Positions 24,706 to 33,780 of a stretch of 64,000 bases of DNA are shown piece by piece; position 1 is the stretch's first letter, and the number at the start of each line of letters is the position of its first letter. The stretch lies in assembly GCF_021440085.1 (NCBI RefSeq), contig NZ_JAKCPW010000001.1, forward strand, positions 434,001-498,000, read 5' to 3'. The notes beneath the pieces are model-generated. The model searched no databases. It saw only the letters and a list, made by a program, of their open reading frames with translations, and was not told where the DNA came from. The position numbers and the translations under genes were made by a program. The DNA is from Dyadobacter sp. CY261 (GTDB taxonomy: Bacteria; Bacteroidota; Bacteroidia; Cytophagales; Spirosomataceae).

Positions 24706-27027
24706 TCAAATTCCATTCAGCTCGGCTTCGGTAAATGCTTTTTCCCGGCCTGTGAGTTTGGTGCGGACTTTGGTTACTTCTTCGGTGGTGACCTTGTCGG
24801 CATTGTTACGCCAAGAGCGGCGGATGAAGCTTAGCAACTGGGCGATGTCTTCACTGGGCATGTCTTTGTCGTAGCCGATGCCGGGCATGTCGCCACTCAC
24901 TTCGGGCGTTTGGTACACGTGGCCATTCACTTTCACCGGGCCCGTTAGGCCGAAAAGGACAATGGAAATAAGTTTGTCTTTATCGCCCGTTACCCATTCC
25001 GACTGGTTCAGTGGTGGTGCGAGCGATTTCACGCCGCCGCCATCGGCACCGTGGCAAGTTTGGCACACGGAAGTAAATAGCGCTTCGCCTTTCGGAAATT
25101 CCTTTTTCAGCATTTCGGGATTCCGGTTTCCCTGTGCACTGCGGATGGCGGTTACGACGCGCGTCAGTTGCTTGTTGATTACGGCATTCTGGTCGGATAC
25201 CGAGGCTGAAATGGCGCCGTGGAAGAGTTCTTCCACGTCCTGCAAGTTGCTGATCACCGCGTCGGAGACATAGCGGTTGTTAGGATATTTGAGCGCCAGC
25301 TTGTTCAGTAGCCCGCGGGATGCATTCTGGTCAAACTTTTCGATGCTTTTGCATAGCAATGCAATGTAGGGCGCTGCTAGCGTATCTCCGGAATCGACGA
25401 TGCCGTCAAAGGCCGTTGCAAACTGCTGATAGGAGCCAGGTGTGATCACTGCCGCCGACGCGTAAAGTCCCTGTGCGCGGAAAATCCAGGCCGGCTGCCG
25501 GATCCAGCTCAATGCTTCCTCAGGTTTCAGGGAGTTCAAGCCTTCCAGCGTCCACATAGCGTGGATCGCCAGCAATGGGTTAGCGGTTTGTTTGATGGCT
25601 TCGCGCAATGCGGGTACCGTTTGGTTGTATTTGCCGTCGATCAGCTTTTGTTGTGCGCGGTCGCGTGCCCAGCCGTTGGGGTGGCCTAGCAGTTTCACCA
25701 ATTCCTGTGCGCCGTCCGGAATGATTACCGGTTTGGGTTGCGAACCTTTTGGAACAATTTTATAAATACGGCCTGCCGAAAGAGGCTGCGTCAGATCGCG
25801 TTTACCTATCTGGCCTTTCAAATAGGGGGTCAGATAGGTTTTGTGTTGGATAATGCCCCGGTACATGTCGAGTACGAATATGCTGCCGTCGGGTGCGTTG
25901 TAGAGGCTTACCGGACGGAAGCGTTCGTCGGTGCTGGCGACGAATTCTTTGCCTTTGTAGGCAATATCACCTTTCACGACGTAGCCTTTTTCATTAAGCA
26001 GGTCGCGCTTGATCAGGTTTGCGGATGGCTCAGGTACAAATGCATTGAAATCGAAATTCTTACCAAACAAGTCGCCGCGGTAAATCACCGGACCTGCGGC
26101 GGCGGTGAATTCGTTGAGACGCAGGCTGTCGTCGAGGACGTTTTTCATGTAGCCGCGGTTTACGCCCGGCGTCGGATGAAGCGGATATACCTTGTTGTTG
26201 GCTACGGATTTCTCATTATAACCGGCCACGCCTTTCTGGTTTCTGTTCCAGGCACCGAAGCCGGCCGGGAAATAGTCACCAAGCAGGTTTTGGGAATTGT
26301 TGTTATAGTAAAGCCGACCGTAATTGTCCTGACAAATACCCCATTGCCCGCGGAAATGCGTATGTTCAATCACCCACTTACCGCCAATACGACGATAACG
26401 CTTATCGGATTTTGCATTGTAGATCCAGTTGTCCATCGCGCGGAGCAGGCCGTTGGGCTGGTGTTCTACGTTACCACCTTCGGTGTATTTGGGATCCACA
26501 AGTGTCTTTTTGACGACCTGGTCATTTTTCAATTCATAAAACCAGAGATTGGTTGGCTCGGCCACAAGGATGCCGTTGTCGATCAGGCATATCGCACGCG
26601 GGAGGATGAGCGAATCGATCACGATCTTGCGATCGTCGTACACGCCGTCCTTATTCTTATCGTCGAGGATCACGATGTTGCCGTTCGGAATGTCTTCGCC
26701 GGTGCCGATGGTATCGGGCATATAACCGACCATCTCAACGACCCACATGCGGGCCTTATCGTCGAACTGCATGGCCACAGGAGCACTCACAAGCGGCTCG
26801 GCAGCAACGAGTTTTACTTCGAACCCATCTTCGACCTGCATTTTGGCGATGGCTTCCGAAGCGGAAAGGAATGGCGATTTTCCGGCAGTTTGGGCCGGTT
26901 TTTCCTCCTTTGCAACAGTGGTTGCAGCGGAAGTCGAGCTTTGCTGGCTGGATTGTTTGTTGGTTTTGCAATAAACCAACATAAATGAAGCTGCCAGAAA
27001 CAAGAGGGGATATTGGTACTTCTTCAT
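24706..27027 (-). CDS. PVC-type dehydrogenase/cytochrome c lipoprotein
   Basis: A 773-residue exported protein. A lipoprotein signal (lipobox FMLVYC) is followed by a Ser/Thr/Lys-rich linker, a beta-propeller dehydrogenase-like domain of the kind first described in Planctomycetes (about 60-420; DGFEVKLVAAEPLV, QFDDKARMWVVEM, LDMYRGIIQH), HEAT-like helical repeats (about 430-620) and a C-terminal cytochrome c domain with CQTCHG (about 670). It probably oxidises a sugar or sugar derivative in the periplasm and passes electrons to heme. It lies 57 bases downstream of an MFS sugar-acid transporter gene. Confidence 0.87.
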   Translation of the reverse strand: MKKYQYPLLFLAASFMLVYCKTNKQSSQQSSTSAATTVAKEEKPAQTAGKSPFLSASEAIAKMQVEDGFEVKLVAAEPLVSAPVAMQFDDKARMWVVEMVGYMPDTIGTGEDIPNGNIVILDDKNKDGVYDDRKIVIDSLILPRAICLIDNGILVAEPTNLWFYELKNDQVVKKTLVDPKYTEGGNVEHQPNGLLRAMDNWIYNAKSDKRYRRIGGKWVIEHTHFRGQWGICQDNYGRLYYNNNSQNLLGDYFPAGFGAWNRNQKGVAGYNEKSVANNKVYPLHPTPGVNRGYMKNVLDDSLRLNEFTAAAGPVIYRGDLFGKNFDFNAFVPEPSANLIKRDLLNEKGYVVKGDIAYKGKEFVASTDERFRPVSLYNAPDGSIFVLDMYRGIIQHKTYLTPYLKGQIGKRDLTQPLSAGRIYKIVPKGSQPKPVIIPDGAQELVKLLGHPNGWARDRAQQKLIDGKYNQTVPALREAIKQTANPLLAIHAMWTLEGLNSLKPEEALSWIRQPAWIFRAQGLYASAAVITPGSYQQFATAFDGIVDSGDTLAAPYIALLCKSIEKFDQNASRGLLNKLALKYPNNRYVSDAVISNLQDVEELFHGAISASVSDQNAVINKQLTRVVTAIRSAQGNRNPEMLKKEFPKGEALFTSVCQTCHGADGGGVKSLAPPLNQSEWVTGDKDKLISIVLFGLTGPVKVNGHVYQTPEVSGDMPGIGYDKDMPSEDIAQLLSFIRRSWRNNADKVTTEEVTKVRTKLTGREKAFTEAELNGI

Positions 27028-27084
27028 CAGGATGCTGAACTAGCAAAATTAGTAGCTATGGTGATTTTTTGGCGAAAGCCGGGA

Positions 27085-28383
27085 TTAGTTCTGTAACGAT
27101 TCTTCGACCGGTTTCATTTTGGCAGTCAGGAAATGGATGATGAGCCATGCAATAATGTAGGCCAAACCACAGATTACGAACAGGATATTATACCCCGCGC
27201 CGATGTTACCGGTTCCTTTGTAATAATCGAGCAATGCACCAACGAGCAGCGGAAAGAAGGTCGAGCCCAGCGAGCCGGCCATTCCACCGATCCCTACGAC
27301 TGAGCTTACGGCGCGTTTGGGGAAAATGTCGGAGACGATCGTAAAAATATTGGCGCTCCAAGCCTGGTGAGCAGCGGTAGCGATCGCGATAATGGCTACG
27401 ACCGTCCAAATATCAGTCGCAAACTGCGCGAGGATGATCGGCATTACAGCAAACGCCACGATCAGTAACGTTGTTTTGCGGGCTCTGAGCGGCGCCCAGC
27501 CTTTTTTTATGAGGTAAGAGGACAAATAGCCGCCGCCGATACTCCCGAAAGTAGTTGCCGTGTAAACGATCGCTAAATGCAGGCTCGGTTTTTTCAAATC
27601 GAGTGCAAATGTGGTCGCGAAATAGGAGGGTAGCCAGAAAAGGAAGAACCACCAAACCGGGTCTGTCAGGAATTTACCGACGATAAACACCCATGTTTGC
27701 GGGAGCCTGACCAGTTTGGTCCAGTGAATGGGCTTTTGACTTTCACCGTCTCCGGCCTCATTGTCGCTGTGGATAAATGCATATTCTTCGGTACCGAGTT
27801 TCTTGTGGCGTGACGGGATTTCATACATGGACCACCAGAAAAACAACCAGATAAAGCCGAGTGCGCCGGTGATCAGGAATGCGCCCTGCCATCCGTAACT
27901 GCCCAGTAGCCAGGGGACAAGGATGGGCGCAGCTACGGCACCGATGCTCGTTCCCGAATTGAAAATACCCGTTGCCAGTGCGCGTTCTCGTTTAGGAAAC
28001 CATTCGGCAGTGGCTTTTACCGCCGCCGGGAAGTTGCCCGCTTCGCCAAGACCCAGCACCGCGCGAACGGCCCCGAATCCGAAGGTGCTTTTGACAAACG
28101 CATGCGCTATCGCAGCAATGCTCCATATGATGATAGACACGGCGTAGCCAAGTTTGGAGCCGATCTTGTCGATGATATTACCGAAAACAATATAACCTGC
28201 CGCATAACATCCGGCGAAAACCATGACAATGTTGGCGTAATCACTTTCAGTCCAGTTGAATTCAGTTTCGAGGGTCGGTTTCAGGAGTCCAAGAATCTGT
28301 CTATCGATATAGTTGATGGTGGTTGCAAAGAAGAGTAATGCGCAAATAACCCAGCGATAATTGCCAATATTGGTTTGTTTCAT
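27085..28383 (-). CDS. MFS transporter, hexuronate/sugar-acid (ExuT-like) family
   Basis: A 432-residue protein with twelve predicted membrane helices. The N-terminal INYIDRQILG, the GLGEAGNFPAAVKATAEWFPKRERA segment after helix 4 and NSGTSIGA are typical of the anion:cation symporter family that includes ExuT and glucarate carriers. It likely imports a hexuronate or aldonate by proton symport. The same-strand downstream gene encodes a periplasmic dehydrogenase-cytochrome, which might produce the acid that is taken up (inference). Confidence 0.9.
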   Translation of the reverse strand: MKQTNIGNYRWVICALLFFATTINYIDRQILGLLKPTLETEFNWTESDYANIVMVFAGCYAAGYIVFGNIIDKIGSKLGYAVSIIIWSIAAIAHAFVKSTFGFGAVRAVLGLGEAGNFPAAVKATAEWFPKRERALATGIFNSGTSIGAVAAPILVPWLLGSYGWQGAFLITGALGFIWLFFWWSMYEIPSRHKKLGTEEYAFIHSDNEAGDGESQKPIHWTKLVRLPQTWVFIVGKFLTDPVWWFFLFWLPSYFATTFALDLKKPSLHLAIVYTATTFGSIGGGYLSSYLIKKGWAPLRARKTTLLIVAFAVMPIILAQFATDIWTVVAIIAIATAAHQAWSANIFTIVSDIFPKRAVSSVVGIGGMAGSLGSTFFPLLVGALLDYYKGTGNIGAGYNILFVICGLAYIIAWLIIHFLTAKMKPVEESLQN

Positions 28384-28493
28384 GATGGGGAATAACTGAT
28401 TTCTTGGATTCAGGAATGAACGAAAATACGTCTGTTTGGGGATAAGACTGCATTTTGTCCATTCTACCCCTTAACGATTTTGTAAAGACTTTC

Positions 28494-28528
28494 GCCAAAA
28501 AAATCCCGCACCTGATTGGGCGCGGGAT
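28494..28528 (-). terminator. Rho-independent terminator downstream of surE
   Basis: ATCCCGC (28503-28509) pairs with GCGGGAT (28522-28528), and on the minus strand the stem is followed by seven T (28497-28503). It lies 80 bases beyond the surE stop and upstream of the MFS gene. Confidence 0.75.
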
Positions 28529-28609
28529 AGAGGTACTCTGATGGAACGTCTCGTAAATAATTTAACATAACAAAATACAGCCCCAAGACGGTTCGGCTGC
28601 CGAAGCTAC

Positions 28610-29344
28610 TTAGGTAATGGGGTAGGCAAGCTGCGCTTTTACGAGCTCGGCTTCGTTGGTCAGATCGAGGCGGAGAGGTGTAATGGAAACGTAATGGTTT
28701 TCAATGGCCCAGCGATCGGTACCTTCTTCGGCAGGTTCCAGGGGCACTACGGTAAACCAGTAATGCTTGCGGCCCATGGGGTCGAGGGCCGGGACAATGT
28801 TGTTGTCGTAGAGCCGCACCGACTGCCGCGTCCAGCGCACGCCCTGGGGGTTGTGCGGGAAGTTTACATTGACCAGATTTAAATGCGGATTTTTGAAAAG
28901 CAAGTCCAGCGCTCTTTCCACAAACGGATCGAGGGCGTCGAAATCGGGTTCAATATCCGTTGGCGTGCTTAATGCAATGCCTTTAATACCGAACAATACT
29001 GCTTGCTTGGCTGCGGCCAGCGTGCCCGAATGCCACATCGCATTCCCCAGATTTGGCCCCAGATTGATTCCCGAAAGCACCACATCGGGTTTGTCCCACA
29101 AATGTTGCCCAAGCGCCACGCAATCGGCTGGTGTTCCATTGACACGGTAGGCGTCGATGCCATTGAAATCAATGGGTGATTTTTTATAGGAAAGAGGTCG
29201 GGATGCCGTAATCGCATGGCCCATAGATGATTGTTCTACATCGGGGGCCACAATTTTAACCTCCCCGAACCGCGAGGCAATTTTGGCAAGCGCCGCAATA
29301 CCCGGGCTGTATATTCCATCGTCGTTCGTTACCAGAATTTTCAT
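28610..29344 (-). CDS. surE: 5'/3'-nucleotidase SurE
   Basis: A 244-residue metal-dependent phosphatase acting on nucleoside 5'- and 3'-monophosphates. The ATG at 29344 begins the family N-terminus MKILVTNDDG, which contains the metal-binding Asp pair; VNGTPADCV, SGINLGPNLG and SGTLAAAKQA are the other signature blocks. The frame upstream is open but non-conserved. It diverges from a lipid kinase gene across 85 bases. Confidence 0.96.
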   Translation of the reverse strand: MKILVTNDDGIYSPGIAALAKIASRFGEVKIVAPDVEQSSMGHAITASRPLSYKKSPIDFNGIDAYRVNGTPADCVALGQHLWDKPDVVLSGINLGPNLGNAMWHSGTLAAAKQAVLFGIKGIALSTPTDIEPDFDALDPFVERALDLLFKNPHLNLVNVNFPHNPQGVRWTRQSVRLYDNNIVPALDPMGRKHYWFTVVPLEPAEEGTDRWAIENHYVSITPLRLDLTNEAELVKAQLAYPIT

Positions 29345-29429
29345 AACGTATAGCGTTTTCAGGTGAGTATTAATAAAATTATGCCTGGTATGTTTTTTAT
29401 AAAATGGCATGTAGGCTATACATCCGGAT

Positions 29430-30332
29430 ATGAAACGAACAACCCTTTTACACAACCCCACAGCCGGGGATAACGACTTTTCCAAAAAGGAACTCGTCAG
29501 GCTCATCGAGAAAGAAGGCTTCGACTGCAATTATGCATCGGTGAAAGAGGAAGGATGGGATGAGTTTGAAAATGACATTGACTTCTTGATTATCGCAGGC
29601 GGCGACGGGACAGTACGGCGTGCAGCGAAGGCGCTGATGAAACGCAAGCGGCTCGACAAGCAATATCCTCTCGCGCTTCTGCCGCACGGCACCGCCAATA
29701 ACATTGCGACGGCATTGCAGATCAATGGCCATCCCAAAGACATTATTCCGCATTGGCACCGTTACCACCTGCAACCGTTCGATATCGGCCGGGTCCATGG
29801 AATATGCGATGACCTTTTCTTCCTGGAAGCATTCGGTTATGGCATTTTTCCCCGACTCATGAAGGTGATGGACAAAATCGAGAGCGATATCGGCAATACG
29901 GCAGAAGAAAAATTGAAAGCCGCCCGCTCAGTGCTGCTGGAAATCGTCCAAAGCTACGAGGCCCGGCGATGTACGATCATAGCCGACGGTGTAGAGCATT
30001 CGGGGAATTACATTATGGTCGAAATCATGAATATCCGCTCTATGGGCCCGAACCTTGTGCTGGCGAGTAATGCGGAACCAGGCGATGGTTTCCTGGACGT
30101 GGTAATGGTGTCGGAAGCGAGCCGCAACAGGTTCGAATCGTTTTTGCAGAGCCGTATTAATGATGACGATAAAGAATTCAGCTTTTCGACCATCAGGGCC
30201 AAAAAGCTGAAAATCCTCTGGGAAGGCAAGGATGTTCATGCCGACGACGAACGGCTGAAAATGGAAAAGCCGCTCGAAGTGGAGATCGAAATACTTCCGG
30301 ATATGATGCAATTTATGATCACCGAAATGTGA
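29430..30332 (+). CDS. Diacylglycerol kinase family lipid kinase
   Basis: A 300-residue protein of the DAGK catalytic family. HNPTAGDND at the N-terminus, the nucleotide-binding AGGDGTVRRAA (about 57) and LPHGTANNIA (about 84) are family signatures; the C-terminal beta domain holds GDGFLDVVMV. It probably phosphorylates diacylglycerol or a related lipid such as sphinganine at the inner membrane face. Compared with the usual GGDGT-N-N pattern, nothing is missing. It has no clear operon partner; a reductase gene follows after about 110 bases. Confidence 0.92.
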   Translation: MKRTTLLHNPTAGDNDFSKKELVRLIEKEGFDCNYASVKEEGWDEFENDIDFLIIAGGDGTVRRAAKALMKRKRLDKQYPLALLPHGTANNIATALQINGHPKDIIPHWHRYHLQPFDIGRVHGICDDLFFLEAFGYGIFPRLMKVMDKIESDIGNTAEEKLKAARSVLLEIVQSYEARRCTIIADGVEHSGNYIMVEIMNIRSMGPNLVLASNAEPGDGFLDVVMVSEASRNRFESFLQSRINDDDKEFSFSTIRAKKLKILWEGKDVHADDERLKMEKPLEVEIEILPDMMQFMITEM

Positions 30333-30441
30333 TCTCATAACTTTTGGTTATATAGCATAACCATTTGTGATTGGCACCTGATGTGAATGAGCGGTACATT
30401 TGAATCATCAAAATTTCCAAAATTCTCAGTCACATCAGGTT

Positions 30442-31446
30442 ATGATTCACACAGACATTTGCATTATCGGCGCGGGGCCAGTAGGGCTCTTCGCAGTATT
30501 CGAGGCAGGGTTGCTGAAAATGCGCTGCCACCTCATCGACGCCCTGCCGGTAGTGGGCGGGCAGCTTGCCGAAATTTATCCTCAAAAGCCTATTTACGAC
30601 ATTCCCGGAGCACCGGCCATTATCGCCGAAGACCTTGTGAACAACCTCATGCGGCAGATCGAGGAGTTCAAACCCGGTTTTACATTGGGCGAAAGGGTAG
30701 AGGCGCTCGAAAAGCAGGAAGATGGCAGTTATATTGTCCGTACCAACGAAGGCACCCACGTGCATTGCCAGGTGGTGGTGATTGCAGCCGGGCTCGGTAG
30801 CTTCGAACCGCGCAAGCCAGCCGTAGAGCAACTGGAATATTTCGAAGGCAGGGGCGTACACTACATGGTCAAAAAGCCGGAGCAATTCAGGGGACGCAAA
30901 GTCGTGCTCGCCGGTGGTGGTGATTCCGCGCTCGACTGGACAATCTTTTTGGCCGAAATCGCCGAACGTGTTACACTCGTGCACCGCGGCGATACTTTCC
31001 GCGGAGCGCCCGATTCTGCCGAAAAAGTGCATGATTTGGCTGGCAGGGGTAAAATTGACCTGATTCTACAAGCACAGGTGAGCAAACTGGGCGGTAACGG
31101 GGTGTTGAAAGAGGTTTCCATTTTAGGAAACGACAAGTCTGTCACCAGCATTCCTACCGATGATTTTATTCCGCTTTTTGGTCTCAGTCCTAAGCTCGGC
31201 CCCATAGCTGACTGGAACCTGGGCGTGGAAAAATCAGCCATCATTGTCGATACGGTGGATTACTCCACCAATGTCGAACGCATTTACGCCATAGGCGACA
31301 TCAATACTTATCCGGGTAAGTTAAAATTAATCTTGTGCGGTTTCCATGAGGCCGCCATCATGATGCAGAGCGCATTCAAGTACGTTTACCCCGACCAGAA
31401 ATTGAGTTTTAAATACACTACGGTTAACGGTGTAAACCCATTTTAG
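30442..31446 (+). CDS. Ferredoxin--NADP reductase, thioredoxin-reductase-like type
   Basis: A 334-residue flavoprotein. GAGPVGLFAVFEAG (FAD), DALPVVGGQLAEIYPQKPIYDIPG and the NADPH-binding GGGDSALDW identify the TrxR-like FNR family of Bacillus and Chlorobium; it lacks the CxxC of real thioredoxin reductases. The start at 30442 abuts the first beta strand; an in-frame ATG 14 codons upstream is less likely. The 2Fe-2S ferredoxin gene begins two bases after its stop, so reductase and carrier are probably made together. Confidence 0.93.
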   Translation: MIHTDICIIGAGPVGLFAVFEAGLLKMRCHLIDALPVVGGQLAEIYPQKPIYDIPGAPAIIAEDLVNNLMRQIEEFKPGFTLGERVEALEKQEDGSYIVRTNEGTHVHCQVVVIAAGLGSFEPRKPAVEQLEYFEGRGVHYMVKKPEQFRGRKVVLAGGGDSALDWTIFLAEIAERVTLVHRGDTFRGAPDSAEKVHDLAGRGKIDLILQAQVSKLGGNGVLKEVSILGNDKSVTSIPTDDFIPLFGLSPKLGPIADWNLGVEKSAIIVDTVDYSTNVERIYAIGDINTYPGKLKLILCGFHEAAIMMQSAFKYVYPDQKLSFKYTTVNGVNPF

Positions 31447-31448
31447 TC

Positions 31449-31772
31449 ATGATCAATATATTCATAGAGAACGACTTAGGAGATCGTCAGGCATTGGAAG
31501 TACCTACCGATATGGGCTTCAACCTGATGGAGATCCTGAAAGCATACGAATACGACATACAAGCAACATGCGGGGGAATGGCGCTCTGCGCGACCTGCCA
31601 TATTGAAGTGCTGGAAGGTAAGGACAAGCTGCCGGGATCCAACGACCAGGAGTTGGATACGCTGGACACGCTACCCAATGCGGACGCGAACAGCCGCCTA
31701 TCGTGCCAGTTGCGGCCCTCGGATGCGATGGATGGGCTCGTTATCCGCCTCAAAGCATGGGAAGAAGCTTAG
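31449..31772 (+). CDS. 2Fe-2S ferredoxin, adrenodoxin type
   Basis: A 107-residue ferredoxin. The cluster ligands are CGGMALCATCH (three Cys, about residues 41-50) and a fourth Cys in RLSCQLR (about 88), spaced as in adrenodoxin/putidaredoxin-like proteins. Two bases separate it from the reductase gene, giving a complete NADPH to ferredoxin chain, but no oxygenase or other acceptor lies next to it. A strong terminator follows. Confidence 0.95.
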   Translation: MINIFIENDLGDRQALEVPTDMGFNLMEILKAYEYDIQATCGGMALCATCHIEVLEGKDKLPGSNDQELDTLDTLPNADANSRLSCQLRPSDAMDGLVIRLKAWEEA

Positions 31773-31806
31773 TTAAGGTTATTAGAATTTTGGAATAATA
31801 GTACAT

Positions 31807-31838
31807 AAACCTCTGCTGGCCATCCAGCGGAGGTTTTT
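31807..31838 (+). terminator. Rho-independent terminator of reductase-ferredoxin operon
   Basis: AAACCTCTGCTGG (31807-31819) pairs with CCAGCGGAGGTTT (31824-31836) with one G-U type mismatch and a four-base loop, followed by T residues. It is close to the convergent hydrolase gene and may serve both. Confidence 0.85.
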
Positions 31839-31845
31839 AGTTTAA

Positions 31846-32538
31846 TCAAAATAGCTTCCTGACCTCTAAAATGACGTCATTGACCCACAATCTGTACATT
31901 TTACCGGAGAAATGGAGCTGGTCGCTGGCGATCATCGTGGGGTCATTCAATGCTTTTCGGGAAATGCCGGTAATGTCGATAAAAACAATTTTCAGCTTAT
32001 CGCACTCGTCTTTGGCAATGGCGTTGAAGCTGTCTATTTCTGCGGCAATATGATCGCGGTTACCCTCGCCCATGGCTGTTACACCCCAGTCGGGAATGGA
32101 GAGGACGAATACATTCCCCGCGTCCCCGCCGGCATAAGTGATCGATTTCTGCAATAACTGTCGAAATTCGATGCGGTATTCTTCCTTATTCCTGCCCTGG
32201 TATTGGTTATTGACACCAATCAGGAGCGACACCAGATCGAATGTTCCTGTCGGTGGGCTTTGTTCCAATGCATCGAGCAGGTTACGCGTCGTCCAGCCGG
32301 TCCTTGCGACGATTTGTGGCGTAGCTATGGACTTTCCCCCATCTTCCAGCTCATTTGCTAATATTACCGGCCAGCGCTCGTCCGGCGCGACACTTTGCCC
32401 GATGGTATATGAATCGCCCAGTGCCAGGTATCGCGCTTTGCCACTTTCTTCCGGCTGGCTGGGCACCAACGGTGCAGGATTTTGTGTGCCGCCACAGGCC
32501 AGCATGCACAGTATGATCACAATTTGATATAGTTTCAT
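31846..32538 (-). CDS. SGNH/GDSL-type hydrolase lipoprotein
   Basis: A 230-residue lipoprotein (lipobox CMLACG) of the SGNH superfamily. Block I is ALGDSYTIGQ with the nucleophile Ser (about 44), block III is LIGVNNQYQGR, and block V is SDQLHFSGKMY with the catalytic Asp/His pair (about 205). Such enzymes hydrolyse esters of lipids, acetylated sugars or polysaccharides in the periplasm. It is monocistronic. Confidence 0.92.
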   Translation of the reverse strand: MKLYQIVIILCMLACGGTQNPAPLVPSQPEESGKARYLALGDSYTIGQSVAPDERWPVILANELEDGGKSIATPQIVARTGWTTRNLLDALEQSPPTGTFDLVSLLIGVNNQYQGRNKEEYRIEFRQLLQKSITYAGGDAGNVFVLSIPDWGVTAMGEGNRDHIAAEIDSFNAIAKDECDKLKIVFIDITGISRKALNDPTMIASDQLHFSGKMYRLWVNDVILEVRKLF

Positions 32539-32593
32539 GCCTCATATACTGTTTTCATGGCTGCTTTGGATCGAATAAAGGAATTTAACAGCG

Positions 32594-32866
32594 TTAGAAA
32601 TTCGTATTTGCTTTGGGGTAAATGCATCCCGGACTTACCGCGATCAGGTTTAATGTGGTGCCGGCAAGTTCTTTGTTACCAGTTAAATGTATCCTTGCTG
32701 ATGCTTCGTCCGGTTTAATGGCTGTGGTGAAAGCTTCCAGGTAGTGTCGGTGTCCAGGTCTTACCGGTGCGTTCGGCTCGCATACAAAAATGTCGGTGAT
32801 GGTCCAGGGTGTGGCCACAATTAGGTGTTCGTCTCGCTCTGCTAAGTGGTGAACAGTGTGGATCAT
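32594..32866 (-). CDS. Possible small hypothetical protein (90 residues)
   Basis: An ATG-started frame of 90 codons in the 486-base gap between the hydrolase and Anbu-like genes. The product has no signal peptide or recognised motif and contains several Pro, His and Thr. It may be real, since composition is protein-like (DEHLIVATPWTITDIFV), but there is no other support. The remaining 158 bases up to 33024 show nothing distinct and probably hold the promoter of the plus-strand gene. Confidence 0.35.
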   Translation of the reverse strand: MIHTVHHLAERDEHLIVATPWTITDIFVCEPNAPVRPGHRHYLEAFTTAIKPDEASARIHLTGNKELAGTTLNLIAVSPGCIYPKANTNF

Positions 32867-33024
32867 GGCGGTGGCGTGGATTAGTTTGTCTTAAATATCG
32901 ATGAAAAAGGGAATTATTGCGGTGTTCATCGGGTGATTTGGTACTTTTAGGGTCAGTTTATTGAGTGTATAATGCCTGAAAACGTGCGAAATGCTGCATA
33001 AGGGCTGGTTTAAAGTGTAGTAAA

Positions 33025-33747
33025 ATGACTTATTGTTTAGGAATAAAAGTAAAAGAAGGGCTTGTAGCGCTCGCCGACACGCGAATTACAGCTGGTACAA
33101 ACACCACCACCAAAAAGAAGGTGTACATCAAGCAAAAGGACAATTATTCGATGTTTATCATGACAAGCGGATTGCGTTCGGTGCGTGACAAAGCAGTACA
33201 TTATTTTGAAGAACTCATTAATGAGGGTGTCACCTACAATAAAATGTACAAGGCCGTGAATGCCTTTGGGGAGCAGATCAAACGGGTGGCCGAGGAAGAC
33301 AAAGGGGCTTTGGATAGAGCAGGCTTCAAATTTAACCTGAACTCCATTGTAGGCGGCCAAATGAAGGATGACGAGGGCCATAAATTGTTCCTGCTCTATT
33401 CTGAGGGCAACTGGGTGGAACTCGATGAAGGGTCGCCTTATGTGATCATCGGCAACTCGGGTCAGGGAAAAGCGATCCTGAACCGCGTCCTGAATGAAGA
33501 TTCTACTATGAAGCAGGCATTAAAAGCAGGCTTCCTGTCATTTGATTCGACACGTGTGAGCAACAATGACGTCGATTTTCCGATCGATGTTATTTTGTAT
33601 AAAAAAGATAGTTTCTCGATTGTAGAGCATCGCTACGAGCAAAAGGATATGGAAGAAGTGTCGCGGTTGTGGGCCGAAAAGCTCAAGCAAGCGCTGGACG
33701 ATATCCCGGAGGAGTGGATGGACAAGTCTTTTGAGAAAATCGAATAG
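33025..33747 (+). CDS. Proteasome-like Ntn hydrolase, Anbu-type peptidase
   Basis: A 240-residue protein starting MTYCLGIKVKEGLVALADTR, the N-terminal pattern of Anbu/proteasome-type peptidases, in which Thr2 becomes the nucleophile after Met removal; the general-base Lys expected near residue 33 is covered by TKKKVYIK. Length fits Anbu proteins. These assemble into open helical or ring particles and usually share an operon with a circularly permuted ATP-grasp, an alpha-E protein and a transglutaminase-like protein. None of those is adjacent here. A strong terminator overlaps its stop codon. Confidence 0.85.
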   Translation: MTYCLGIKVKEGLVALADTRITAGTNTTTKKKVYIKQKDNYSMFIMTSGLRSVRDKAVHYFEELINEGVTYNKMYKAVNAFGEQIKRVAEEDKGALDRAGFKFNLNSIVGGQMKDDEGHKLFLLYSEGNWVELDEGSPYVIIGNSGQGKAILNRVLNEDSTMKQALKAGFLSFDSTRVSNNDVDFPIDVILYKKDSFSIVEHRYEQKDMEEVSRLWAEKLKQALDDIPEEWMDKSFEKIE

Positions 33748-33780
33748 CAAAGGTGGGGTAAGCCCCACCTTTGCCGTTTT
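33747..33780 (+). terminator. Rho-independent terminator of the Anbu-like gene
   Basis: A perfect 12-base stem, GCAAAGGTGGGG (33747-33758) with CCCCACCTTTGC (33763-33774), four-base loop, followed by CGTTTT. The stem begins with the last base of the stop codon and runs into the convergent peptidase gene. Confidence 0.9.

Noticed and set aside
25738..26988. Plus-strand frame of 416 codons opposite the cytochrome lipoprotein
   Set aside because: Antisense to a well-supported dehydrogenase domain; no recognisable domain in the shadow product.
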